Translations under genes and position numbers: made by a program | Notes under the pieces: generated by a model | What the model was told of the DNA's origin: nothing | What the model saw: the letters and a program-made list of their open reading frames with translations, nothing else | The model's database searches: none | Shown: positions 7,530 to 14,573 of the stretch, in pieces | Layout: each line of letters opens with the position of its first letter | Numbering within the stretch: the stretch's first letter is position 1 | Source of the DNA: an uncultured Muribaculaceae bacterium | Lineage (GTDB): Bacteria; Bacteroidota; Bacteroidia; Bacteroidales; Muribaculaceae | Reading direction: 5' to 3' | DNA length: 19,380 bases | Assembly (NCBI GenBank): GCA_910589095.1 | Contig: CAJUSN010000029.1 | Span: 1-19,380, forward strand

Positions 7530-9293
7530 ATGAAAAGTCCGGTATATGCATTAATTCTCCTTGCGATGGCGCTCGGTATGGGAGCCTGTTCGCTCGGCAA
7601 AGATAACGCCGCCGCGAGCGGGGAGAAGAATTACGATTCGCTTGGTCCTGTGGTGTCAGCTTATATGGCTGCCCGCGAAGCCGACTCCGTGGCCGGCTGG
7701 GGGTTGGTGCGATGCGATGGCTCCATGCTTTTCAGCAACAAGTTCCCGGAAGCACCCTCGGCTGCGGTAAATGGATATTTCACAGTTCGCACACCTGCCG
7801 GCTTTTCAGTTTACAAAGCTCAGGCTGAACCGGTGGTGGTTGATGGGCTTGACGGATTGGTCCACGCCGGGGCCATGTCACATGGACTCATGCCTGTGAC
7901 ATGGCGCGGAAAGCGTGTGGCACTCGTGGATGGCAGTGGTGTCCAGCGTATGGAACTCACTGCTATTTCCGGCAGGGAGATTGTGAAGACTGCGCCTTAT
8001 TTCATTGATGGGTTGCTAACCGTTTACACTCAGGATGGGAAATGGGGAGCAATGAACACATCAGGAGAGATGGTACTTGAGCCTGTCTATGACAATGAGC
8101 CGCACTTCAGTGAGCGAATTGCCCCTGTGAGCCGAACGGTGAGTGAACAGATTGACAGCGTCACGGAACGTAAGCGGACCACATATTATCTTGTGAACAG
8201 TTCAGGCAAAACGATATTCACTTTTCCTGAAGGAATGAAGCCGCGCAGTAGTGTGCATGGCGGGGCCATCGTGGTGGAACTCCCCTCCGGGAAGTCGGCC
8301 ATGATGGGGATTGACGGCACGCTTCGGTCGCTGCCTGCAGGAACGAAAAGCGTGGGTGAGTTTGATAAGGATTACATAGTGTGGAGCAATGCCGAAGGAC
8401 GCATGGGGCTTGCCGATCATCGGGGAAATATTTTGATGGAACCACGGTTCAGGTCGATTCATATTGCCGATAGCGACAGGATTATCTCAGAAACAATGGA
8501 CCGTATCTATTGCATATCCGACAGCGCAGGCAATCCTAAGGTGAGGCTGAACGGTTTTGACAAAGTGAAATTTATGAAATATTCCGCACCCGGAACTGTC
8601 AGCCCGTTCAGTTTTGTGGGTGAGGGATATGCCGGGACAGTTTTGATGGACGGTCACGGGCACCGCATCGGGGCCGGTCCGTTCAAGGGCCTATCCGTCA
8701 GGCCCACGCTTCTTGACGACGGATATGTCCACACTGATTTTTTCAATACTCAGGCTGCTGTTCATTCGCTTATGGCAAAGCTGACAGCCGGAGGATGGGG
8801 CGATGTAGCGCTTCACTCCCGCATGGGGCCGCTCAGTGACAGTATAGGTGAAAAGCAGACACGAATCCGCTCGCTCCGATTTCATACCGATTCACTTTAT
8901 ATGCTCACTCTTGAGGCGATAGCCTATAGCGATCGCCCGGTGGCAACCGATTCGTTGACCGATGAGGGAACGCATATATATAGGACCGATTCGCTGTCGC
9001 GTGTGAAATATATAAGGGTTGAAGCTTCGGTGCCGGGACGAAAATTCCCGGATATGGTGCAACATGCCGGGGCCGAGCTTGTGCCGATGGGTTTCCGCGC
9101 TGAGAAAATACGCGATGAGTATGCGGTGTATGGAGCTGAGCGCATGATGGTGATCATTGCGCCGCGTCCCGGCTTGGAAGGACTTTTTCTCTTTGTTATG
9201 GATCACGATTTCTACAAAGAAGCGGGCGAACGTATAATTGCCGATGCCGAAAAAACATTTTTACAATCAACCAAACCGAATACCCCCCGATGA
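7530..9293 (+). CDS. WG-repeat lipoprotein 2 with an extra C-terminal domain
   Basis: With a start at 7530 the protein has 587 residues and a compact signal peptide, MKSPVYALILLAMALGMGAC, lipidated at Cys20. An in-frame ATG at 7488 would add 14 residues ahead of the signal peptide and lies in a hairpin loop, so it is less likely. Residues about 40-395 are WG-type repeats homologous to genes 1 and 3, with KWGAMNTSGEMVLEPVY (171 on) and RMGLADHRGNILMEPRF (291 on). Residues about 400-587 form an additional domain that neither paralogue has; I do not recognise it. At least eight D-S-[L/V/I/A] triplets occur (for example D36), matching the Bacteroides O-glycosylation sequon. The gene overlaps the next by ATGA, so translation is probably coupled. 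Confidence 0.85.
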   Translation: MKSPVYALILLAMALGMGACSLGKDNAAASGEKNYDSLGPVVSAYMAAREADSVAGWGLVRCDGSMLFSNKFPEAPSAAVNGYFTVRTPAGFSVYKAQAEPVVVDGLDGLVHAGAMSHGLMPVTWRGKRVALVDGSGVQRMELTAISGREIVKTAPYFIDGLLTVYTQDGKWGAMNTSGEMVLEPVYDNEPHFSERIAPVSRTVSEQIDSVTERKRTTYYLVNSSGKTIFTFPEGMKPRSSVHGGAIVVELPSGKSAMMGIDGTLRSLPAGTKSVGEFDKDYIVWSNAEGRMGLADHRGNILMEPRFRSIHIADSDRIISETMDRIYCISDSAGNPKVRLNGFDKVKFMKYSAPGTVSPFSFVGEGYAGTVLMDGHGHRIGAGPFKGLSVRPTLLDDGYVHTDFFNTQAAVHSLMAKLTAGGWGDVALHSRMGPLSDSIGEKQTRIRSLRFHTDSLYMLTLEAIAYSDRPVATDSLTDEGTHIYRTDSLSRVKYIRVEASVPGRKFPDMVQHAGAELVPMGFRAEKIRDEYAVYGAERMMVIIAPRPGLEGLFLFVMDHDFYKEAGERIIADAEKTFLQSTKPNTPR

Positions 9294-10468
9294 AACTGCG
9301 CCAATTCACCGACTTAGCTCCCGGGCTTTTCATGCTCCTATGCCTATCCTATATGCTCTCGGCATGTAGGGGAAGTGAAGCACGGATGGAAGGGGTGCCT
9401 GTTAAGATTGTGTGGGAAGAAGATTGGTGCCTGGTCAATCCCTCCGGAACATTGATTTATGAAAATATGATTTCCGGCGAGATCTCACCGATTGTGAACG
9501 GTTGTTTTAACATTACCGATGAGCAGGGGAGTGTAGGGGTTTATCGCGCCACATCGGCGCCCCGGGCCATTTCCGGCCTGCAGGGATTGAAGAGCGCGGG
9601 ATACTATTCAGAAGGTGTGATACCGGTGTTCACTGCCGATGGCGTTCTTCGTGTGTGCGACGGTTTTGGGCGTGAGCGTTTCCACCTCTCCGAAATCGGG
9701 GGAAGTAAAGTAGTGGCGGCGTCGGCTATTTTTTCGGAGGGGATTCTCTCGGTGGGAAACGAGCGCGGGATGTGGGGAGCCGTAGACGCCGACGGGCATT
9801 TGGTGGTCGGGGCCAGATATGCCGCGGAATTTATGTTCCACAACGGCACCGCGCAGGTTTCGCTCCCGGAAGGGAGTGGGATGAATACCACTTACCGCAC
9901 ACTTTTTATTGACAGGAAAGGGCACGAGGTTGCTGCTGAAAATTTCCCCGTTTCGGGTACAGTGACCGAAGTGTCGGACACCTATATTATATATAGTGAC
10001 GCCGACGGTCACCGTGGATTGGCCCGCAAGGATGGCTCGGTTATGCTTGCACCGCGTTACAATTCGCTTGAATTCGGGAGTGGACATCTGTTGCTCGCCT
10101 CAAATGCCCAGCGCTATTATCTGATAGATATGCGTGGCAACATTGTGAGCGATTTCAACAATGCCGATGAGGTGGTGTATATAGGGCGCTGGGGCGTAGG
10201 TCGTGAAAACGGATTCGGTTACGCAGCCCGTTTTGGATCACTTTGGACCCTTTACGATCCCACCGGAAATCGCACAGGCCGATATGACTATGTGGCTATC
10301 GGACGAGAGCTTCTTTCAGGCCCGGAGCCTATCAGGGCTGTGGCAAGCCGTGGGGAAGAGCTTTCGGGCGTTGACTCGGTTGCAGGATTTCCCACACTTG
10401 AGTTTGAAGCCGACAGTGTGAGTGCTGTTGCCGACTCGCTGGTATTTCCGCCGGACTCCTTAAAATGA
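9290..10468 (+). CDS. WG-repeat lipoprotein 3 with a sequon-rich tail
   Basis: This 392-residue predicted lipoprotein has a signal peptide ending MLSAC (Cys26). The repeat region matches paralogues 1 and 2: ISPIVNGCF, then GLQGLKSAGYYSEGVIPV, MWGAVDADGHLVV (161 on) and HRGLARKDGSVMLAPRY (241 on). After residue about 345 the repeats give way to a low-complexity acidic tail with four D-S-[V/L] triplets (D362, D375, D382, D389), candidate O-glycosylation sites. Its ATG overlaps the TGA of gene 2 in ATGA, which also fixes the start. No hairpin-plus-T-tract terminator is evident just after its stop. The function is unknown. Confidence 0.85.
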   Translation: MKLRQFTDLAPGLFMLLCLSYMLSACRGSEARMEGVPVKIVWEEDWCLVNPSGTLIYENMISGEISPIVNGCFNITDEQGSVGVYRATSAPRAISGLQGLKSAGYYSEGVIPVFTADGVLRVCDGFGRERFHLSEIGGSKVVAASAIFSEGILSVGNERGMWGAVDADGHLVVGARYAAEFMFHNGTAQVSLPEGSGMNTTYRTLFIDRKGHEVAAENFPVSGTVTEVSDTYIIYSDADGHRGLARKDGSVMLAPRYNSLEFGSGHLLLASNAQRYYLIDMRGNIVSDFNNADEVVYIGRWGVGRENGFGYAARFGSLWTLYDPTGNRTGRYDYVAIGRELLSGPEPIRAVASRGEELSGVDSVAGFPTLEFEADSVSAVADSLVFPPDSLK

Positions 10469-10692
10469 AAATGCATCCATTATTTCATCAGCAACTCTTC
10501 GAGCAGAAGATGTAGTCCGGGAGATTTCAATGTAGCATTTGCAATGAGTGGAATAAAAGGAAAACGTAGTGGTACAAATTGCCAACTGTTGGGCGTAATG
10601 GATTATTTTGAAAAATACGGTTCAATTGCCAGTTGAAATTTTACAAAAATTAACATAAAAATGCGATTCCACAAAAAAAAGTCTAATTTTTA
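10469..10692. other. Intergenic stretch without a recognised gene
   Basis: This AT-rich gap follows the WG-lipoprotein triplet and ends at the promoter of the mini-lipoprotein. It holds the octamer AATTGCCA twice in the same orientation (10577-10584, 10624-10631) and A-rich runs after 10640. A 16-codon ATG frame starts at 10465, overlapping the previous stop by ATGA, and ends at 10515. I see no RNA gene, no convincing terminator and no protein of note. Confidence 0.5.
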
Positions 10693-10723
10693 TTTGCGGA
10701 TTAAAAAAAAGGTAGTACCTTTG
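10693..10723 (+). promoter_or_regulatory. Consensus Bacteroidota promoter for the mini-lipoprotein gene
   Basis: TTTG at 10693-10696, a 19-bp spacer containing an A tract, then TACCTTTG at 10716-10723 match TTTG-N19-TAnnTTTG exactly. The leader of about 45-50 nt is very A/T-rich with no Shine-Dalgarno sequence, as in strongly expressed genes of this phylum. High expression is inferred. Confidence 0.75.
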
Positions 10724-10775
10724 TAGCGTTTTTGAAGCTAAAAAAATTGTTTTATTATTAAATCCAAAAAAGAAA

Positions 10776-10970
10776 ATGAAAAAGTTAGTTTTATTACTTG
10801 CTGTTGTATTTAGCGCATCTCTGTTCTCTTGCGGTGGCGAAAAGAAAGCCGAAGCTGCTGCTGACACTGTAGCTACTGACACTGTTGCTACCGAACAGGT
10901 TGTTGACACTACTGCTGCCGACACTGCTGCTGCTGACACTGCTGCTGTTGACACTACTAAGGCTGCCTAA
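10776..10970 (+). CDS. Mini-lipoprotein with Asp-Thr repeats
   Basis: The 64-residue product has a signal peptide MKKLVLLLAVVFSASLFSC with lipidated Cys19 followed by GGEKK. The mature 46 residues contain only A, D, T, V, E, K, Q and G, with six D-T dyads at D30, D35, D44, D49, D54 and D59, mostly spaced five residues apart. Each is followed by V, T or A, so all six fit the D-[S/T]-[A/I/L/V/M/T] O-glycosylation sequon described for Bacteroides fragilis. The gene is monocistronic, with its own consensus promoter and a terminator directly after it. It probably makes an abundant, extended, possibly glycosylated envelope lipoprotein, a role inferred from composition and context. Although short, the lipobox, promoter and terminator together make it convincing. 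Confidence 0.85.
   Translation: MKKLVLLLAVVFSASLFSCGGEKKAEAAADTVATDTVATEQVVDTTAADTAAADTAAVDTTKAA
10863..10964 (+). repeat. Imperfect 15-bp tandem repeats encoding ADTxA units
   Basis: GACACT recurs six times, at the codons for D30, D35, D44, D49, D54 and D59, embedded in GCTGCT-rich sequence. The period is 15 bp except for one 27-bp interval. Such repeats can expand or contract in frame by slippage. Confidence 0.7.
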
Positions 10971-10998
10971 GTAGAAGCCTACTACAACAAACAACGTA

Positions 10999-11036
10999 AA
11001 AAAGAGCTGGTCCCATTCCTGGAACCGGCTCTTTTT
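10999..11036. terminator. Bidirectional intrinsic terminator between the mini-lipoprotein gene and ktrA
   Basis: AAAAAGAGC (10999-11007) pairs with GCTCTTTTT (11028-11036), and the inner TGGT pairs with ACCG through one G-U. The stem has a T tract on both strands, so it can end both the mini-lipoprotein transcript (plus) and the convergent ktrA transcript (minus), whose stop lies 20 nt away. Confidence 0.85.
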
Positions 11037-11055
11037 GCGTTTCGGTGTGAGGGGA

Positions 11056-11757
11056 TTATTTGTCGCGCATGGCGTTGAGCCGGTTGAACAGTTCGTTGTA
11101 AGAGTGTGCGGTACCTTGACAAATGAACATGTCGTCGGGTTGCACTTCGCTATTTTCGAATTCAGGGAGCAATTTCTGGCGTGATCGTGTGATTCCGAGA
11201 GCGTTTCTGCAAGGAGTGGAGCGGGTTACGGCCAGCAGATGCAGGTTGAAATCGTTAAGGAGCTCAAGTTTGCTGTATGATAGTCCGATAAACGCTTTTG
11301 GAGCCCGGAATTTCATGATGTAATGATCGGAGTCGAGTCTCAGTGATGAGATACGCGAATCCACTCCCATCTCATTGACAAGATCGAATGCTGCGCGCTG
11401 CTCAGGTGTAAGGATTCGGTCAATTTCAAAGCTTTCCAGAATCGACTCGTGGAGCTTATCGATGGCACGGGCATAGATATGCTCCACTCCAAGTTTCTTG
11501 AGGAGCGCCACGATGCGTATTGATGCACCGAAATTCTCGCCAATGGCAACTATTACCAGATCAACGTTTTTGAGTGGAAGTGCCGCGAGCGCGCTTTCAT
11601 CGGTAGCGTCAATGATATATGCCGTGGAAATAAGATCCTTTATCCCCTCCACAAGTGAGGGGTTAGAGTCGGCACCAATCACCTCGTGCCCCATGTTTGT
11701 GAGGTCGATCGCCAGGTTGGCGCCATAAATTCCTAAACCAATAATGAGATATCGCAT
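11056..11757 (-). CDS. ktrA: K+ uptake regulatory subunit KtrA/TrkA (RCK protein)
   Basis: This cytoplasmic RCK protein binds nucleotide and gates the membrane K+ channel subunit. At 233 residues it has a single RCK_N domain with the Rossmann motif G-L-G-I-Y-G (residues 7-12) and D30 at the end of the second strand, the position that contacts the ribose. It is followed by a C-terminal RCK_C/TrkA_C domain (about 140-233, containing IGLSYSKLELLNDF and DDMFICQGT). One RCK_N/RCK_C pair is KtrA-like; classical TrkA has two. It lies 29 nt downstream of ktrB on the same strand, the expected two-gene operon. The system imports K+, driven by Na+ in known Ktr proteins. Confidence 0.93.
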   Translation of the reverse strand: MRYLIIGLGIYGANLAIDLTNMGHEVIGADSNPSLVEGIKDLISTAYIIDATDESALAALPLKNVDLVIVAIGENFGASIRIVALLKKLGVEHIYARAIDKLHESILESFEIDRILTPEQRAAFDLVNEMGVDSRISSLRLDSDHYIMKFRAPKAFIGLSYSKLELLNDFNLHLLAVTRSTPCRNALGITRSRQKLLPEFENSEVQPDDMFICQGTAHSYNELFNRLNAMRDK

Positions 11758-11786
11758 GATGTAAAGAAGTGTTTATCGGGTTATGG

Positions 11787-13652
11787 TCAGCTGATGATTA
11801 TGTTGTCGGACGGATATTGAGGGGCCGAACCACTGTGTCGCCGGACCATTCCTGTGAGCAATGAAATTATTCCTACACGTCCCAAAAACATTGCAACACA
11901 GAGCAGGAGCTTGGATGCTTCGCAAAGCTGAGGGGTGATTCCCAGTGAAGAGCCTACGGTGAAGAGGGCCGAGCAGGCTTCGAAAAGCACCGAACGGACT
12001 GGAAGTTCCGGTTCAAGTCCAAGCAGGAGGAATGAAAGAAGGAAATAGCTGAAAATGGAGATTGCAACCACAGCGTTGGCACGGCGGATTGACCCTATGG
12101 CTATTGTGCGCCCATATGCTGTTACTTTGGGTGCGCCTGTCACTATGGCACGCAGGTTTAACCAGATTGCAGCGAGCGTGTTCACCTTTATGCCACCGCC
12201 GGTTGACTGCGAACCGCCTCCAACCCACATAAGGAAAAGCACCATCACGAGAGTTATGTTGAGGAATCCGGCGGGGTTGACCGACGCGAATCCTGCTGAA
12301 CGTGGAACTGCCGAGTTGAACACCGATTGGGTGATTTTTTCAGTCATTGTCATTCCCGCAAGTGAATGGGAGTATTCCAGCACAAAGAAAAGCGCTGCTC
12401 CGGCTATGAGCAATAGGGTGAATGTGAAAAGCACTATCTTGGTGTTCATGTTGAACGGATGGACGGTGCGGGCTTCCGGTATCTTATGGCGCCGACGTGC
12501 GCAGAAGCGTCGCCACGATTCGGCAATGGCGTCCTTGGTGTTGACAAGTATCGGGAAGCCTATCGACCCGGCTACAATGAGAAGCGTCATTATCCAATAG
12601 ATGGAGACATTGTGGTTTAGCAGCAGGGGATTGGCCATACCGTCGGGGTAGTTGGAGAACCCCGCATTGCAGAAAGCCGAGAGCGAGTGGAAGCCGGCAA
12701 ACACTATTTCACCCGTGAGATCCAGTCCGAGTGTGTCGTGAATTGAAGCGAAAATGAGCAATGCACCAACCAGTTCAATGCAGAGAGTGAATCCGAGGAT
12801 ATAGAGCAGTGTCGGTATGAGAGAATTCATGGAGCGGGAATAGATCACGTCACGTAGCATCAACTGACTGTAGATAGATGCGCTTCCACTGAAAAACAGG
12901 GCGAAAAATGAGGTGAATGTCATCACTCCCAACGCCCCGAACTGGATGAGCAGCGCGAGAATAGAAAGCCCGAGCGGTGTGAACGTTGTGGCCACATCAA
13001 CGGTGGTCAATCCGGTTACACACACTGCCGAGGTGCTCACAAAGAAAGCATCAACAGGCGTGATTCCATTTACAGTCGATTTGGGGAGCAGCAGAAGCAG
13101 AGTGCCTATGATGATAAATGTAACGAAACTAAGTGATAGCAGCAGCGATGGATTGGTGCGACGGTCAATTAGTTTGAATACTCCGTAACTCAGCGTAACC
13201 ACGGAATAGGCCGTTAGCACGCTGTAGAGAAACATGTTGGAATATAGTGCCTTTTCCAGCCATGGAAACCATGGATTGGCAGGGTGGGGATAGATGGTAG
13301 GTAAAAGCGTGACAAGGAGTGCTATATCAACAATCCATCGGAGTGCGCGGGAATTGTGTAAGGTTTCGCGCAGATTGAGTGTCAAACCGAAAATTACGTT
13401 TGCAGCGAATATCCATTGCACCGTGTGCATCAATTTGTGAAGGGTCCGATAGCCGGAAGCCGTGTGGTCATATCCAACATGGACTACCATGGCCACCAGA
13501 CATGTGAGCGACGCAAGCATGGCTACGGACATAAGCACATGTGCCGTAACGCTCAACCCATAGAAGCTGCGGTTGAGTTTGGCTTCTATCCGCTGGCGCA
13601 ATCTGTGGAATTTAAGCGCAAGAGGACTCAAATGTGACTTTTTTTTGTGCAT
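11787..13652 (-). CDS. ktrB: K+ transporter membrane subunit KtrB/TrkH with N-terminal membrane extension
   Basis: The 621-residue product is an inner-membrane channel-like K+ transporter. Four pore-loop filter segments are visible: CVTGL (211-215), CNAGF (328-332), RSAGF (451-455) and TVGSS (565-569), each with the conserved filter glycine. The gating-loop motif GGGSQSTGGGIKV (478-490) follows the third. About 165 residues precede the core and hold roughly four hydrophobic segments (about 34-58, 78-95, 104-122, 138-160), absent from short KtrB proteins but seen in longer Bacteroidota TrkH-family members. The ATG at 13652 opens an arginine/lysine-rich cytoplasmic N-terminus. A terminator-like hairpin lies just upstream on the same strand, and I found no consensus promoter. 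Confidence 0.93.
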   Translation of the reverse strand: MHKKKSHLSPLALKFHRLRQRIEAKLNRSFYGLSVTAHVLMSVAMLASLTCLVAMVVHVGYDHTASGYRTLHKLMHTVQWIFAANVIFGLTLNLRETLHNSRALRWIVDIALLVTLLPTIYPHPANPWFPWLEKALYSNMFLYSVLTAYSVVTLSYGVFKLIDRRTNPSLLLSLSFVTFIIIGTLLLLLPKSTVNGITPVDAFFVSTSAVCVTGLTTVDVATTFTPLGLSILALLIQFGALGVMTFTSFFALFFSGSASIYSQLMLRDVIYSRSMNSLIPTLLYILGFTLCIELVGALLIFASIHDTLGLDLTGEIVFAGFHSLSAFCNAGFSNYPDGMANPLLLNHNVSIYWIMTLLIVAGSIGFPILVNTKDAIAESWRRFCARRRHKIPEARTVHPFNMNTKIVLFTFTLLLIAGAALFFVLEYSHSLAGMTMTEKITQSVFNSAVPRSAGFASVNPAGFLNITLVMVLFLMWVGGGSQSTGGGIKVNTLAAIWLNLRAIVTGAPKVTAYGRTIAIGSIRRANAVVAISIFSYFLLSFLLLGLEPELPVRSVLFEACSALFTVGSSLGITPQLCEASKLLLCVAMFLGRVGIISLLTGMVRRHSGSAPQYPSDNIIIS

Positions 13653-13670
13653 CAGTACATTAATGAATAC

Positions 13671-13700
13671 AAAAAAGGTGCCGGATGTATGTCGGCATCC
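13671..13700 (-). terminator. Terminator-like hairpin in front of ktrB (possible attenuator)
   Basis: Read on the minus strand, GGATGCCG pairs with CGGCACC (seven pairs with one bulged A) around a nine-base loop, followed at once by six T residues (13676 to 13671). It ends 18 nt before the ktrB start codon at 13652. A terminator here would stop transcripts entering ktrB, so it could be a leader attenuator or the end of a short unannotated minus-strand RNA. Confidence 0.5.
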
Positions 13701-13824
13701 TCATACCTTAGAGCTTCTGTCCAGTTGAAACAGAGTCCATGAAGATCCTATTTTCAAACGGCTCCGTAGCTCCGATTGTTCGCTCTGCGGTAAAACATGG
13801 CGTTTTGTCGGCGTTTTCGTTGGG

Positions 13825-13869
13825 TTGGCCAACAGAATTTGGCCATTTAGGAAATTATGGCTAACTTGC
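13825..13869 (+). promoter_or_regulatory. Weak promoter and paired TTGGCCA sites upstream of the DUF4923-like gene
   Basis: TTTG at 13838-13841, a 20-bp spacer and TAACTTGC at 13862-13869 are a partial match to TTTG-N19/20-TAnnTTTG. The palindrome TTGGCCAA (13825-13832) and a second TTGGCCA (13839-13845) sit at and just upstream of the -33 element, where a repressor or activator could bind. Both assignments are tentative. Confidence 0.35.
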
Positions 13870-13894
13870 GGGTTGTTTTTTAATAATAGGTATA

Positions 13895-14551
13895 ATGAAA
13901 CGTATATTTCTTTTGGCACTCGCCGCAATATTCCTCTCTTCAATGTCGGTAAATGCATGGAATCTTTCTGATGCTCTCAAGGGGCTCGGAGGCGGAGATT
14001 CTTCGTCCAAAGCTTCAGGCCTTGCGTCGGCTTTAGGGAATCTGTTGTCAACGGATAAAATAACTGTTGAATCAATGGTTGGCACTTGGAACTATTCCGG
14101 TCCGGCTGTTACATTCAAAACCGATAACGTGCTCAAAAAAGCGGGTGGTGCGGCCGCCTCTTCCATGATTCAGGAGAAACTCGTGCCCATCTATCAGCGT
14201 ACCGGTTTCGACAAGGCTGTGCTCACCGTCAATTCTGACTCCACATTCGTATTGACAGCCAACAAAATCACACTCAAAGGCACCATAACTGCTGCAACGC
14301 CTTCGGACGATTCTCAGGCCAATTTCGTTTTCAACTTCTCTATTGCCGGAAAATTCAATGTAGGCAAGGTTGACACTTACATCACCAAGTCGGCAACCGG
14401 CACCATGAGTGTGATGTTCGACGTGACAAAACTTATCACCATCATGGAAACAGTGAGCAAGTTCACGTCTAACTCCACAATAACCACGGCCGTGAATCTT
14501 CTAAAGAGTTACGATGGTCTCTGTGCGGGATTCGAAATGAAGAAGTCCTGA
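13895..14551 (+). CDS. DUF4923-like exported lipocalin-type protein
   Basis: The 218-residue product has a signal peptide (MKRIFLLALAAIF through VNA, cut before W22) and no lipobox, so it is probably periplasmic or exported. From about residue 60 the pattern VGTWNYSGPAVTF, then GFDKAVLTVNSDSTFVL, then a run of beta strands ending AGFEMKKS matches the DUF4923 family of Bacteroidota as I know it, which has a lipocalin-like barrel. Residues 22-55 are a glycine/serine-rich linker. The ligand and role are unknown. The glycosyltransferase gene starts 22 nt after its stop, so the two may be cotranscribed, but nothing shows that they act together. Confidence 0.8.
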   Translation: MKRIFLLALAAIFLSSMSVNAWNLSDALKGLGGGDSSSKASGLASALGNLLSTDKITVESMVGTWNYSGPAVTFKTDNVLKKAGGAAASSMIQEKLVPIYQRTGFDKAVLTVNSDSTFVLTANKITLKGTITAATPSDDSQANFVFNFSIAGKFNVGKVDTYITKSATGTMSVMFDVTKLITIMETVSKFTSNSTITTAVNLLKSYDGLCAGFEMKKS

Positions 14552-14573
14552 ACTGCGAGCCTCATCCCAGAGA

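Noticed and set aside
10577..10635. Paired AATTGCCA octamers as an operator or terminator
   Set aside because: Only 8 bp are repeated and the possible CAACTG/CAGTTG pairing is 6 bp over a long loop in AT-rich DNA, within chance.
10622..10954. 110-codon minus-strand frame over the mini-lipoprotein
   Set aside because: Its low-complexity Ser/Ala/Val run is the antisense reading of the Asp-Thr repeats, and it also spans the plus-strand promoter.
12055..12600. 181-codon plus-strand frame inside ktrB
   Set aside because: Antisense to intact ktrB pore segments; no domain, signal or promoter.
13671..13760. Possible tRNA or known riboswitch in the ktrB leader
   Set aside because: No cloverleaf, no GTTCRANNC T-arm sequence and no recognisable conserved riboswitch core; only the terminator-like hairpin is supported.
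13701..13958. 85-codon minus-strand frame between ktrB and the DUF4923-like gene
   Set aside because: It overlaps the signal-peptide coding region of the DUF4923-like gene and has no recognisable motif.
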